The notes under the pieces: model-generated
What the model saw: the letters and a program-made list of their open reading frames with translations, nothing else
Database searches by the model: none
Told to the model about the DNA's origin: nothing
Assembly (NCBI GenBank): GCA_002197995.1
Contig: NGZR01000004.1
Span: forward strand, 3,038,001-3,102,000
Source of the DNA: Gaeumannomyces sp. JS-464
Taxonomy: Eukaryota; Ascomycota; Sordariomycetes; Magnaporthales; Magnaporthaceae
DNA length: 64,000 nt
Direction: 5' to 3'
Translations under genes and position numbers: made by a program
Part shown: piece after piece, positions 10,611 through 23,000 of the stretch
Numbering within the stretch: the stretch's first letter is position 1
How the letters are laid out: each line of letters starts with the position of its first letter

Positions 10611-11959
10611 ATGCTCGAGAATCTCTGCACTCTGCCGCTGAACGCCGAACTCTTCACCCAGGTACTCCATCCCGAGAAGCCCCTGGTGACGGTCGGCCTT
10701 GCGAGCGGCCATGTGCACTGCTTCAAGATCCCCGACGGCCAGGAGGACGGCAAGGGCCTGATAGAGGAGGTGTGGTCAACACGGAGGCACAAGGGCAGCT
10801 GCCGCAGCCTGGCCTACAGCCATGACGGCGAGGGTATGAATCGACCAGAGGGCGGTGACACGGGGCGAGACACGCTTCGTGTGCGCCAGACGTGTGCAAC
10901 TCGGTGGACGCTGGAAAGCTGACATGCATGCCCTTGGCCCTGAAACACACGAACAGTTGTATACTCGGCCGGCACCGACTGCATCATCAAGCAGTTCTCC
11001 GCCGAGACCGGCCAGGTGGCCTCAAAAATCAACATCCCTCTCCGTGGCAGCCACCAAGATGCCCCCGCCATCATGCACGTCCTGGCCCCCAAGACACTGC
11101 TGCTCGGAACCGACTCGGGCGCCCTCCACATCTTCGATCTGCGCGACAACCGGAGCATCAACCCAGAGCCCGCCCGCAAACACATGCCCCACGACGACTA
11201 TGTCACGAGCCTCACCCCGCTCCCAGCCTCGGCCGAGAGCACCTCGGGCTTCCCCAAGCAGTGGGTAAGCACCGGAGCAGCACCCTTGCTGTCACGGATC
11301 TGCGAAGTGGTATTATGGCCCGGAGCGAGGACCAGGAGGACGAGTTGCTCTGCTCCACCATCATCCCCGCCGGTCTGGGACCCAAGAAGATGCGCCGAAA
11401 CGCCGTCGTCGCGGTCGGCACCGGCTCTGGCGTCCTCACCCTGTGGGACCGTGGCGCCTGGGACGACCAGCAGGAGCGCATCTACGTCGCTGGTGGCCGC
11501 GGCAAGGATGAGTCGGATAGTCTCGACTGCATCGTGCGTGGCCCCGAGTCCCTCGGTTGGGGGGGTACCAAGGTGGCCGTCGGGGCTGGCGACGGAAACC
11601 TCAGCATAGTTGACCTTCGGAGAAGGGAGGTCGAGATGGTGCTCCGCCACGACGACCTCGAGGGAGTGACCGCCATTGACTTTGACTGCCTGGGGAGGAT
11701 GATCAGCGGCGGCGGGAAGACGGTCAAGGTCTGGGCAGAGGCCGCGCCCCAGTCTCAGGATGACGTGGAGGATGTGCAGTCGAAGAAACGGGCCCGCGAC
11801 GACGATGAGGATGACGATGACGACGAAGACGGTAGCGACAGTGACAGCGATGATTCGTCCGAAGAGGAGCAACCCGTGCCGGTCCAGTCCAATTCGAGTA
11901 AGCGGAGGAAAGGCAAGGGAAAACTGCCGGGTACGCTCGCCTTCCCCGGACTGGACTAG
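10611..11959 (+). CDS. JIP5: WD40 ribosome-biogenesis protein JIP5 (WDR55 homologue), one frame break
   Basis: A WD-repeat protein; the yeast family member is nucleolar and linked to ribosome biogenesis. The start at 10611 gives [20 protein letters not shown], the family N terminus. Exon 1 ends at 10833 (donor GTATGA) and exon 2 begins at 10957 with [16 protein letters not shown]-type strands recur: [34 protein letters not shown] and [17 protein letters not shown]. The C terminus has a run of Asp, Glu and Ser followed by a basic [12 protein letters not shown] tail and ends GTLAFPGLD, as expected for JIP5. Near 11275 the frame moves by one base between WVSTG and [10 protein letters not shown]. 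Restoring one base gives 1227 nt and 408 residues. The GTAAGC at that point is too close to the resumption of homology to be an intron. The other breaks in the window suggest base loss rather than a dead gene. Confidence 0.92.
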
Positions 11960-13131
11960 GTAGGCACATGACCTCGTTCCTTTTATCTACTCTCTCCATT
12001 ACAGGGGGCCGTCAAAGGTGAGTCGGTTGCCGTCTCGACAACACTACACTTCCAGCACGCACATGCCCGCCGTTCCCCATCGATTTCTGGAACTGAACAG
12101 TGGGGGAGGAAAGAAATGGATGTGAAAAATAAAGGAGAAAAAAATTCAATAATAAATAAATAATAGGACGAAAAATAACAATACCCCTGATTTGGCAAGA
12201 TGAGTGCCGCCGCCGTCTCCCGAGAATGTCGTCGTCAACTGCCGTCAGCCTCCTGTTTCGGGACCATGCTAGCCAAGCCCCATTGAATTCAACCCTTGAT
12301 CAGTTGTAAGCCGAAGTTTTGCCCCTTTCCGCGAGCCTTACGGAGCACCCGGGATCAGTGGATCCCCGCCGCATGACAGTCGGCGCCGGGGTTGCCCTGA
12401 GCCTCTGTGTACGCATGTCGGCGGCCTTGGAGTGTAGCGAAGCCCCCAGGCACCTGTACCTAGCATGCGTCTCGTCGTGGTGGCCAGAAGTCGCACCACG
12501 ATGCCAGTTTTTGGCATGATCCGATCCCGCCCGACTGACGATGAGGCGGGCCGGGGGGGAACGCTTCAGACGATAAGCGAGCCGTCTGTGCCTATGTAGG
12601 CTTTCGGCTTCCAAAGGCTTGTCTTTGCACATCATACCACCTCGGTATGCTTACTTGCCACCTCGCCTTGGTGTAAATCCGGTCGCGGAGATCCATACCT
12701 GCGACAGGGCTACAGCAAGGACAGCCATGGTTACAGATGAGTGGGTATCCCTGTGGAGATCCCCTGAGCGATGCTCAGCACACCCGAACAGATTAGACGA
12801 AGGGGCAAAATCAACATAGGGGAGACGAAAAAAAGGCCGCAGAAGGTATACGTGTTGGTGTACCAACTACGGATATCCAAAAATTTACACAACCGAGGTA
12901 GGAGAGGAAAGAATTGTTCAGAGGGAAAAAAAAGGAAAGTAGCGAAACCCCCGTGCCTTTTTTATTTCGTTTGTCTCTTGCCAGGTTTACACTATGGCAT
13001 CATAGAAAAATCGTACATGAAAGCCTCGCCTCAAAAACACAAGCTACCCAAAGATAGACCCTCCCAATAATTGAAAAGATGTGCTCCTAACAAAGCCGAA
13101 ACGCCTCATTCTCGTTTTTCGTTTGTTGTTT
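11960..13131. other. Convergent intergenic, JIP5 / Asn-rich secreted protein gene
   Basis: About 1.2 kb between convergent stop codons. It is fairly AT-rich with A and T runs typical of 3' flanks. Small open frames (up to about 110 codons) show no motif. Nothing else is supported. Confidence 0.6.
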
Positions 13132-14140
13132 TTACTGCACCAGGCTGTTGAACAGGGTGGCGGTGGTGGCATCCCTGGTACCGGCAGCCTCGACCTGCTT
13201 CTTGGCGGCCAGGCACTTCAATGGCAGCCTTGTTGGCGTTGCAGGTGCGCGAGTTGAGCTGGTCGCAAACGCGGTTCATGATGATGCTGGGGTTCAGGGC
13301 GTCGGACTGGCCCTTCAGGATGGCGGGGTCGACGGGGAGGAAGGTACCCTCGTTGGCCTTGCGACCAGGACGGCCGAGGGCGAACTCGATGGTGGGTTTG
13401 CAGGTACCAAAGTCGAGAGCGCCAGAGTTGTTGTTGCCGCCGTTGTTCTGGTTGCCATTGCCCTGGTTGCCGTTGTTCTGGTTGCCATTGCCCTGGTTGT
13501 TGTTCTGGCCACCGCCGTTGCAGTTCCGGTTTCCACCATTGTTCTGGTTGCCGCCGTTGTTGTTCTGGTTGCCACCGTTGTTCTGGTTGCCGCCGTTGTT
13601 GCCAGCACCGGCACCGGCACCGCCGCCAGCAGCGCTGCCCGTGTCGCCACGGGTGAAGTTGCTGAAGCCCTGAGCGATGCTGATGGCAGCCACGCTCAGG
13701 CCGTTGGAGTTGAAGGGGTTGGTGAGTGACTGCTTGGAGTTGGCGTTCTGCACATCGGCGCCCGTGACCGAGGGGTCGACCAGGGGCACGATGCCGCGCA
13801 GCTCCTGGGTGGCGGGCAGCGCCGGGTCGTCGCAGATCTTGGGGATCGATACGGCGAAGGGGTTGAAGTTCATTTCAGCAGCGACGAGACCGCGAGCGGC
13901 CGCAATGACATCATCGGTGGTGCCGAGCTGGGCAACGATCTGGTCCGCGAGCTGGAGCTTGGCGCAGGCGCTGGCGGCAGCCAGGAGAACGCCGGGGACC
14001 TGGCCCGAGAGAGTACCAGCCTGGCCGGGCTGGCCACGGTTGCCCAGGGCCTGGACGGCAGCGGCGGGGATACCCTCCTGGCCGAAGCGAGCCTCGACCG
14101 AAGCCAGGACGGCGGCGAAGAAGAGAGCCTTGGCAGACAT
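13132..14140 (-). CDS. Secreted Asn/Gly/Gln-rich repeat protein, conserved fungal family
   Basis: A likely secreted or cell-wall protein of unknown function. It begins with a signal peptide, MSAKALFFAAVLASVEA, with cleavage likely before RFGQE. A conserved N-terminal domain of about 130 residues (SACAKLQLADQIVAQLG, KICDDPALPATQELRG) follows, then a low-complexity tract of NNGGNQ/NGNQNN units (about residues 180-245). A conserved C-terminal domain follows (DFGTCKPTIEFALGRPGRK, NRVCDQLNSRTCNANKAA). I recall related proteins in many filamentous ascomycetes carrying unhelpful automatic names; this is memory, not a search. Near 13218 the frame slips: reading on gives no homology, but restoring a lost dinucleotide (probably GA) continues CLAAKKQVEAAGTRDATT to a TAA at 13132. 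That makes 336 residues, with cysteines matching the family. Without repair the frame runs on to 13106 with an unrelated tail. Confidence 0.85.
13437..13604 (-). repeat. Imperfect trinucleotide-type repeat coding Asn/Gly/Gln
   Basis: Inside the secreted-protein gene, units of about 15-21 nt built from AAC, GGC/GGT, CAG and AAC recur around ten times. They encode NNGGNQ and NGNQNN blocks. The period is irregular, so this is a degenerate minisatellite within the reading frame. Confidence 0.85.
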
Positions 14141-17118
14141 GGTTGGTTAGGATTGGGTTGGTTGGTTGGTCGGTAAGACGAGGCAAAAAAGGTTCCGGCT
14201 AGCGGCTGAGAAGCGAAGCGGATCTAAAAGGTATAAGGTTTAAAAACGAAACGGTTGGTCGGTCAGAGACGAAAGAGTGTCGATAGAACGTGAAAAAGGA
14301 GTTCACAGAACTGTAAAAGAATGGAAGATGCCGAGAAGTGCAAAAAAAAGAAAGACTGGTTGTCAAGAGAAGGCTTGGTTGAGTGAGGATAGAAGGGAGG
14401 AAACGAGAGAGATGGGCGGGTTGACGGGATATATATATCATCGCTCCTGGATACCGAGGAGAGAGGGTCTCGCGGGAACCGAAGGCTCGACCGTGCCTGC
14501 CTGCGTCCCTACCCGCCAGCCCAGCAGCTCGCTGGCAAGCAGACGCCATCATCAGCGACCCTTGCCGGCGATCACACAGGCGCACACGATATGGGACGGT
14601 TGGGCACGATGTCTCAAGGGGGATGGCGCCTACACCCCGTTGCATCCCATGGGCGGGTGGGTGCGCTGTTTGGCCAAGGCGGTTGGTGGGCGAGTGCTTG
14701 TGTGCGTGGAGACGAGGGCCAGGGCCGGTGGCCGCCGGAGGACCAGCTCGCGCTCCTACAACCCTGCCGGTCCCCACCCAACTCGGCCAAGGGGCGAGAG
14801 AGGGGCCGGGGCCAGCTGCGATCAAGCGGCAGCCGATTTACTCAGGTCCAACCGCTTAGGCCTCGTTTAGAGATGCAGGTTTTGCCCAGACGAAAGGTCC
14901 GGGTAGAAGTTGTGTCTCCGTCATTAGCTTGCACCACACACGACGCCTTCGGATGCTGATCCCTCTCTCTCTCTTCTGTCTGCGAGCTAGGCTCCCTGTG
15001 ACGACGGGCGCTGCGGCTGTCAGATGGCCACAAGGCCGCCGTCCCGTCAAGCCACGATAAAGTTGCTGTTAATTTTTAGCTCGGCCGTTACGGCGAGACA
15101 GGCCATGACGACACAGGCCTTGCAGCAGCGAGATGAGCTTCCAGCCTCCCTCGCTACCGATGAATGCGAGCAGGCCGGTAGATGCGGTGTACGTGCTGTG
15201 GACACAGACATGAAAAGGGTCCAATAGATTTCTCGAGCCGGTAGAGACAGGAATGTTTCAAGCTCGCTTCGTCGTGCCCCAGAGTTGATCCTCCACGTGT
15301 GGAGAGTGCTGCTGGCTTCTGGCCAACCTCTCTCCCCCAATTTCGGGTCTGGCCAGACCCGCCCCTTGCGGTAGAGGACGGGCCATGGTTACCGCCAGGT
15401 AGCATGCCGGTGGTGGCTGGGCAAGCGGTGGAGGTGCGGTGGGAAATCCGCAGGTCGATCTCGCGGAAAGAGATATATGCTTAAGCATAGGTGGATGCGA
15501 CATGTCTTGAGTCAGCGATACGGGCGGGGATCCCCCTGGAGGAGCGATCATCAGTGACCCTGGGCAGATGGAAAATCTCTGGACGGGGGAATCGGCCTGA
15601 TGGGAAACCCATTTCTGCGCCAGTGAGGCGAGCTCGAGACCCGAGCGTCGAATGTGAGTGCGGCTCTTGGATCAGTGCACGTTTTGAGGTGGGGCGCCTG
15701 GGAGCGACCTCGCTTACAGCTGAGTGGGCGGCTGAAAGAAGGCTGCAGGTACCCCTCAACGTTATTGGTCGAGGCCTGGACTTGCCCTGAACTTGGTGTG
15801 GGCCCCTGGAATCTCTGACAAAGGCGAGACGACGTGGGTTTCTTTTGCTGTGGGTCGCTTCGCCCTTGGCCCTTGCCTGCTCGCTTGCGCCGGCCGCGTC
15901 CATTTTGAGGAAGGCAGACCCGTCCGTCGCCTGACGACGTGGACTATTTACCGAATGGCGAGAGATGTTTTTCGTCATCTCAATAGCCCGCTTCGGCGCC
16001 GCGGACCCCTTCGAGACAGGGCCCTGGCCTGCAGCATCGTTTGTTCGGATCATGCCCCCGAAAAAGAAGGCTCGGCAATGGCGAACGGACTTGGGGGGTC
16101 ATTATTGGATGGAAAATTTCAGACCGCGACCGCTTCTTGTCATTCGGTTAGCCTAGCGCTAGAAAGCCACCCAAGACTTCGTTTACAAGAAGAGGAACTC
16201 GAGACGAGAGAAATCTCAGCTCCGCCAGACGGCGTCTCCCGGACGACGGCGGCGGCGGCGACAACAATGACAGCCTCTTCCTCGCACTCGCTCCCTGGTG
16301 GTCGCACAGCTCCCTGACGGCCCGGAAGGTCGGATGTTGTAACGCGGGAAAAACCAGGTCTGGTCCTGGCGGCAATCACTGTCAGCGTCACCAAAGACGG
16401 GGGTGCTTTAGACATGGGATTCTTGCTCATCTCCCTCCCATCCGTGGCGACGCTCGGCCAGTTGCATCGTGGCACCGTGGTAATGCATCGACACAGGGGC
16501 CGCCTGCCCGATCACCGGCGGCCCCCGGATCGACGCATTTTTCTTATTCTTTATTCCCACTTGGGTGCAAAGACCTCGGCCGTCCATCTCATCTCTCGGC
16601 TTGCCCCTTTTTTGTTCCCGTCCCCACTGATCTCCTCGCAATGTTGTCGGTATAATGTGGCCTGAGCTCCGAGCTTTCCCGACTAACAGATGCACTGATT
16701 GTTCGGATGACACCCTAGCCCGCTGGTTTTTCTCTGTTTCCATTCCTTATTTGTTTTCCAACGGTTCCTGTCAACGTTGATCCGGGCTATTTTCTTGCCG
16801 CAACGGGCTCTCGGATCTTCACAAGGCATGACAATACTGGTTTGGACGAGCATGTAGAAACGATCGATGCATTATTTTTTCCCCTTCGCATGATTACCAT
16901 GAGTCTGCAGACAAATGAGAGGGGTCTATAGTCCGAGAAGGTAATGATAAAAGACGTAAATCTGCACATATAAAGGGTGGAGATGGTATGGACATCATAT
17001 CCAGCATTGTATCGCATAGCGGCGTTAGCCGCCCACTGGACGGCCATCAGTCAGTCACCCGCTGTCGCGGCATCAGACTCGCTGCTCCCCGACAGGTGCC
17101 AACCGCATCATTGGCGGC
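14141..17118. other. Gene-free stretch, 5' of the Asn-rich protein gene
   Basis: Nearly 3 kb with no supportable gene. It lies upstream of the secreted-protein gene and downstream of the stop of the Ala/Lys/Pro-rich gene. Open frames of 150-210 codons exist on both strands (for example near 14200-14850 and 15480-16050) but are composition artefacts without motifs. A TATA-like run sits near 14434. Possible long leaders or non-coding RNA cannot be judged. Confidence 0.5.
14430..14438 (-). promoter_or_regulatory. TATA-like element of the Asn-rich secreted protein gene
   Basis: TATATATAT lies about 290 nt upstream of the start codon at 14140 in GC-rich surroundings. Called by motif and distance only. 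Confidence 0.35.
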
Positions 17119-18007
17119 CTACGCGCTGTCTTCTGGCACCGAAGCCGAGTCTTGACTAGGAGTTGGGCTGAGCCTGGACGTATCTAGGCGTTCGTTTCCC
17201 AGAATTACTTTAGAGAGGCCTCGCGTGTCAGTATGCTTCTCGGCCATGAAACGATAGGGCGGTTGTCGAAGCAGACTTACACCGATCATACAGAAAATAG
17301 CTCGTAACCAGCAGCAAAGGCACGCCGACCACGGCGCCGGTGTAGCTCCACTGCGCCCGTTTGTACTCCTTTGATGAGGTGTCGGCCCCGACCCTTGCAG
17401 AGGGCCGGGTTGGATTCTGGGCAGGGGATCGAGGGGGTCCTGTCGCCGGCGCCGGCGCGGGGCTCTGAGGAGCGGTCGTCGCCTTGGCAGGAGCAGCCCG
17501 CACGGACGCAGCAGCGGCTCCGGCTTCTGTTGACGGCGGGGGCTTTGGCACGGGCGCAATGGGTTTCGGGTCCGCGACTTTCACCTTTGGCTGAGCGGCG
17601 GCCTTGACCTTGACGGAGCTAGCCTGCGAGACCGTTTTCACGGGCGCCGTCACAGGCGCATTGGCTTCGACGGGTGCCGTCCTCGCGGGGCTGGCGCGGG
17701 TTGCCTTCTTCTCGGCGACAGGCGCAGCGGCCTTGGTGGAGCTGGCCCGCTTCGCCTTCTTCTCGACAACGGCGGGCTCTGGGGCGGGGGCTTCCGCGGC
17801 CTTCTTCCGCGTGGTGGCGGTGGCAGTGGATTTGGTGCTGATCTTTTTCTTGGTGGCTGGGGATTTGGCCGCGGCGGTGGCGGCGTGACGGACCCGGCAT
17901 GCAAGGGACACGGGGGCCCGTGTCGGCACGTGGCCGGCACGGGCACCACTCGCGGCCAGGAGGCACCGCCTCAGTGTGGCGGGTGCACAGATTCGGCGTG
18001 GTAGCAT
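17119..18007 (-). CDS. Ala/Lys/Pro-rich single-pass protein, probably mitochondrial
   Basis: Function unknown. Two exons (18007-17281 and 17207-17119) give 816 nt and 271 residues. The donor GTAAGT and an acceptor ending AAAG join LYDR to LILGNERLD. The N terminus, MLPRRICAPATLRRCLL, is basic with no acidic residues, which is typical of a mitochondrial presequence. A long low-complexity central part is rich in Ala, Lys, Pro and Thr (KSPATKKKISTKST, KVKAAAQPKVKVADPK). Then comes YKRAQWSYTGAVVGVPLLLV with SYFLYDR, one transmembrane helix close to the C terminus, and a short hydrophilic tail. An in-frame Met 53 codons upstream would add a non-targeting leader, so the Met at 18007 is preferred. 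The frame is clean. A role in the mitochondrial inner membrane is inferred only from the presequence and the single helix. Confidence 0.75.
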
Positions 18008-18626
18008 CTCAATTGAGGGGAAGCTGTTTCCTGATGACGACGGAAAAAAAATATCGATTGCCGTCAAATCACACGAACCAATTCGGGCGGGTTGTGTTTT
18101 GTGTGGTAGATGATGAAGAGAGGACACCAGGAAGAAGAGAAGAAAAACCTTTTCATGCTCACTCACACACTACCACCCAAGCCCGTCGAACCGTGGATGG
18201 CAATCACCTGTGCTAACAGTCACACAAACGCTTTCCTCACGCGTCGTCGTCGCGATTCCACGAAATTGCACTTTATGCACCCGGAGCCATTTGGCCGCAG
18301 TGGTTTTGTGGGGCATTTCATGGCGACCTCACCCCGCACGACTTGGGGCTCGCGGGGTTCCGGAAGGGCCGGAAGTCTTTTATACTGTCTTTAGCATTGG
18401 ATCGGTGCATCTTGTTTGCCTGTTTGTAGGACGGTACCCGGTACTGATACGCAACGACGTGCTTTGGGTACGTCATACATCTAGTATTTCTAAACCAAAT
18501 AGTGCTTGTGCATATCTTACTTGACGACTAGGTTAAATCCAACCTTTCCCTTGAGCATAAGCATCCAAACAGATAGCATCCAATCCAAAGAACAGCACAC
18601 CGCTACCAAGTATCCATCCAAGAACC
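18008..18626. other. Divergent promoter region, Ala/Lys/Pro-rich gene / epimerase-like gene
   Basis: About 620 bp between divergent start codons. Short frames only, no motif. It presumably holds both promoters; no clear TATA element is seen. Confidence 0.5.
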
Positions 18627-19708
18627 ATGTCTGCAGCCCGAAGTGTTCTGATCCTCGGAGGGAGTCAGTCAATGCTTTCCACGCTGCTGGACGCAGAAAC
18701 CACAGAAAACAGAAGCCTGACAAACCCTGCACAGATGGCAAGATATCGAGGCTCCTCACCCCGATGCTGCTAGGCAAAGGCTGGAAGGTCACCAGCATCA
18801 TCAGGGACCCGGGGCAGCAGCAGGCCATCAGAGCTGACGCCCCTGCCTCTGGCACTCTTGACATCCTCGTCCGCAGCCTTGAGGAGGTCAAGAGCGAGGC
18901 GGACGCCAGCGTCATCATCCAAGAATCGAATCCAGACTATGTCGTCTGGTCCGCCGGGTGCGAGAACCCCAGACCCACACCCCTGAGCTGACTACCTAGA
19001 AACATCAGCGCTCATCCCTGCTTGGCCCTGTGTACATGTAAACAACTCGACTGACTCCAAGCGGGGCGCGTGACTCTCACAGAGCCGGCGGCAAGGGTGC
19101 CCCGGAACGCACCTTCGCCATCGACCGGGACGCCGCCATCCACTTCGTTAAAGCGTGAGTCTGTCGTATATACATACAACCCAGCGCAACGTTACCTACT
19201 TAGACATAAACCCCTTAACCGCATCCAACACAGCTCGGCCGCAACCCCCTCCGTCAAGCGGTTCTTCATGATATCGTACCTCGCCTCGAGGCGCTCCAGG
19301 CCCGCGTGGTGGTCCGACGACGACTGGAAGGCCTGCCTGCACCTCAACGAACAGGTGCTGCCACGCTACTACCAGGCCAAGATCGCGGCCGACGAGGCCC
19401 TGCACCGTGAGGGCCGCAGGCGAAAGGACTTTGTCGCCGTCTGCCTGCGCCGGGGAACCCTGACCGACGAGCCGGCCGGCCCCGTCGAGCTCGGGAGGAC
19501 AAAGGCCGCCGCCGGCAAGGTGAGCCGCGCCAGCGTCGCCGAGGTCGCGGCTAGGCTGCTGTGCCTCGACGACGAGCAGGCCCGCGGCGTCCAGAACAGC
19601 TGGCTGGACCTGCTCGATGGAGACGAAGACGCCCAGTCCGCCGTGGACCACGTTGCCCGGGAACGCGTCGATGCTGCTCCGGGTGACCCGGTGTTTGAGG
19701 AGAAGTAG
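18627..19708 (+). CDS. NAD(P)-binding Rossmann protein, atypical SDR/epimerase-like
   Basis: Four exons (18627-18663, 18735-18957, 19083-19154, 19234-19708) give 807 nt and 268 residues, all in frame. The start MSAARSVLILGGNGKISRLL carries the glycine-rich dinucleotide-binding loop, interrupted by intron 1. The first donor is GTCAGT, a weaker form also seen elsewhere in this window. Later features are YVVWSAGAGGKG, TFAIDRDAAIHFVKA, FFMISYLASRRSRPAWW (where the Tyr of an atypical SDR is expected) and LRRGTLTDEPAGPVELG. The nearest family is the NAD-dependent epimerase/dehydratase-like group that includes yeast YMR090W, whose substrate is unknown. The protein is probably cytosolic. It shares a 0.6-kb divergent promoter with the putative mitochondrial gene. 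Confidence 0.88.
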
Positions 19709-20015
19709 TCAATGGATACACAGATAAGGTGGATTGTCATATATCTAGGGCATTGATCACACTTGATGTTGGCGCCGAACCCCTCAGCCTCCCCTCTATT
19801 TTGACCAAGATACCTAGAGAGTTGAACAGCAAGGAAACGCCCCCAAGCCAAAAACCTCATAAACACCATGAAATGCACTAACCTGGTGCATGACGTGTCA
19901 AATAACACGTGAAACCAAAGATGAACGGGTATCCAGCCGGTGGTGGCGTGCGGGAGTATACATATGCTATGCAGGGAAAACAGAATGAAAAGACACAATG
20001 CGATCCGGGGGCCAA
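19709..20015. other. Short convergent 3' flank
   Basis: About 300 bp between convergent stop codons. AT-rich 3' flanking DNA; nothing else seen. Confidence 0.6.
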
Positions 20016-23000
20016 TCACTCCCGGCAGTACACCTGGGCCCCAGCAGACTTGTACCCCGTGTTCAACTGGTCCAGCTGTCCATCAAGGCTGGCGTCGGAG
20101 TCGATGCCACCCTTGCGCCTGAGTCCAGACCTGCCGAAAAAGTCGTCGGCATAGTAGAACCGACGCCCAAGTTCCTTAATCCTCTGCGACCTGGCTTTGC
20201 CGTCCAGAGCCGAGACGCCTCCCAGGCTCACCACAAAGTAGGAGTCCGTCACATACATCAGCCCGCCTACAGAGCGAGGATCGGCCGGTAGGGAGGGCCA
20301 GTCGAGGAGGAAGGAGGTAAGAATAACGACGATCATGGCCCCCAACATCACCAGGGAGATCCGGGCGCACACAATGTGCGACATCAGCGTTTGGGTGGCC
20401 TTGTAGGGTATGTTGGACAGCACGACGGGAAGAGCCTCGGCGAGGCACGTCATGAGCGCGACCAGAAAGGTGTAGGGCTCGCGCTGTTCGATGCCCCTGT
20501 ACAGGCCGTAAAACCCATTGGAGCATCGGGAGATAAGGATGGACCGCTCGGGCGGCTGCGAGTGGTGCATCATGGCCTTGAAGGGCGCCATGCACGTCAC
20601 AGACGAGAAGAAGGCGAGCCAGAAGAAAGTAACCATGACACCCGTCAGCGCGAGCAAGAACCGGACGCCGAACGAGTGCGAGTCCATGAAGGTCTTGAAC
20701 TCGGACTGCCGGTCCAGCGTTAGGTGGTAATAGAGCACCAGAGTGAAAATCCCGCACAGGAACACGGCAAATATGATCCTCCATGCCACAGTCAGCGCAA
20801 GGAACTGTGCCGCTGCAGGTTCCGGCGCTACGCCGCCGAGCTGAATAGAGGCGTAGTCGCTCTCTTGGTCCGACCCCGGCTGCAAAAGGAGTCGTCCACT
20901 GTCCCGGTCCGGGTCTTCTAGCACGACGAGCCCGTACTCGTCCTCGAGATTGGGACCCTCGTAGTGGCCAAAGCCGTAGCGCCGACCGCGGGTGGTCATA
21001 GCGGCCGTCATGGTCCTCTCGTCTGCTTCTAGCACCCGTATCTCGGGGTTCGCCGCCAGACTCGCGATGCCGGCCACGCTCCAGGGGTTCGCCGAGAGGC
21101 CCGTCCGCGCACGGTGCAGCATTACAGCCAGCACAGTCAGGAGGATGATGCTAATGCCAAGGACGACAATCAGGGCGTAGGCGGGCGCGGGTGACACGCC
21201 GAGACGCGCCGTGCAGCCCGACGGGGATGTCGGCCCGCAGCTCCCGTGCAGCCTCACTCCCAAGGCCTCAGCGGAAAGCGGTACCATAAGCGAAGAAAGC
21301 GTCAGGATCGACTGCGAAAGGAGTGGAATCGGCTGGCCCATGGCGATGGGCTTGATCCAGCCGATGGGCCCGACATATTGCAGCGTCAGGGATTCGGCTC
21401 CGCTCGCGCCGTGCGGCGAGCTGAGAGCGAAAAAGGGCTGAAAGAGTTTTGCCTGGTTATCAATAATGCGAAGGCCCGCGGCCAGGACGAGGCAGACTAG
21501 CAAGGGCAGGAAAACGCCCATAAAATACTGGGCTTCCCCGATGTTCTCCTTAACTTCGGTCGCGATGATAACAAACGAATCCGAGGTGGGTTTTGGAGTC
21601 GGGGTCGAGATCGAAGTCGAAGTAAGTGTCGAGCTTGCGCCGGTGCTTGTCGAGGTGCGTGGTGGCGGCGTGGAAACGATGGTGGTTGAGCGGCCGCTGA
21701 TTACCGTCGTGACACTTGTCGGTGGAGGTGTGAACACGGATGTAACTAGCGACGCCCCCCGCGTCGTGGCTACCGTGAGCGTTAGGGGCGATGTCCCCGT
21801 AGGCGTTGTCGTCACAAGCACATTCGTGGTCGTGCCGCCGACCATGAAGACAGACGTTGCAGTAGCCGTCGTCAGCAGACCGTCGGCGCCCGTGGTCACA
21901 ACCGTCACCACAGATGTCACTGGTGTCCCTCCAATCACCGAAACGGCGGTGAAAACGATCGGTTGGAAGGCGGCTGTGATCGCCTGGCCGTTAGCCACTT
22001 GGCCGGCTGTGAGCGGGGACACCTGTGGCTCTTGCGTGGGATTAACCACAATCACAGCGGCTGCGTGAGAGTCTGGTCCTCCCACTGTCATGATAATGGT
22101 TTCGGCCGGTGGTGTGTATGGTACGACAACAGTGGCCGGGCTTTCTACCACCTTGGTTTCGGGCTCCTGGGGAAGAATGATGACACTGGTTTCCCCGTCG
22201 ACCACCTTCTCGATCAGCTGGGTCGTCGGACCGGGGATAGGTACCTGATCCGGGGCGCATCAATGGTATAGACGCTTGTGATAGTCACAGGCCCAAGCTA
22301 GCAGCCAGACGAACACGCGTGTTAGCAACAAGGAGATGTGGGATCCATGGGAGTTGAGAGACTTGCAGTCAGATATGTGACGTGAGGTTGAGTTAAGGTC
22401 ACGACAATTGGCCCGGCACTGGATGCCACTGTGGATGGGAATGGTGCCATTGTGGATGCCAGTGTGGATGAGGGGGTATCATCTGGCCCGTTACCGCCGT
22501 TACCGCCGCCACCGCCACCACCGCCACCGCCGGGCTTGGTGACCGTCATGGTAGACACTCTCGTGGTGATGGACCCAGGCCTCGTCATCGTCACATTCCC
22601 CGTGGTGTACCAAGATCCCGGTAAGGTCTCGGTTGTGCTACAAGAGTAAGAGAAGCCATGTCAGAACTAGACGGGAATGCGGAGGTGTCCCGGTCGGTCG
22701 GGGGCAGTTTACCGAGAGACAGTAGTAAAAACGGTGGACATGATTCTGGAGGAGGCTCTAGTCGAACTGCCGGCGGTGGGATCTGCCGAGGAGCCCGGGC
22801 CCGGGCCCGTTCTTGTGCTTGTCACCGTCGTCCCGGCCCTGGTTACAGTAGTTGGCGCAAATGTGACGATGACGGAGGTGACCACGATCTTGGAGGTCCC
22901 GGCGGCTCGTTTCAAAAGTGGCTCGGTCGGAGCAGCTTGGGCGGGGGATGTCGACGAGCGCGACGCCCCTGCGGACCGGAGAGTGCTGCTGCGCATTTGG

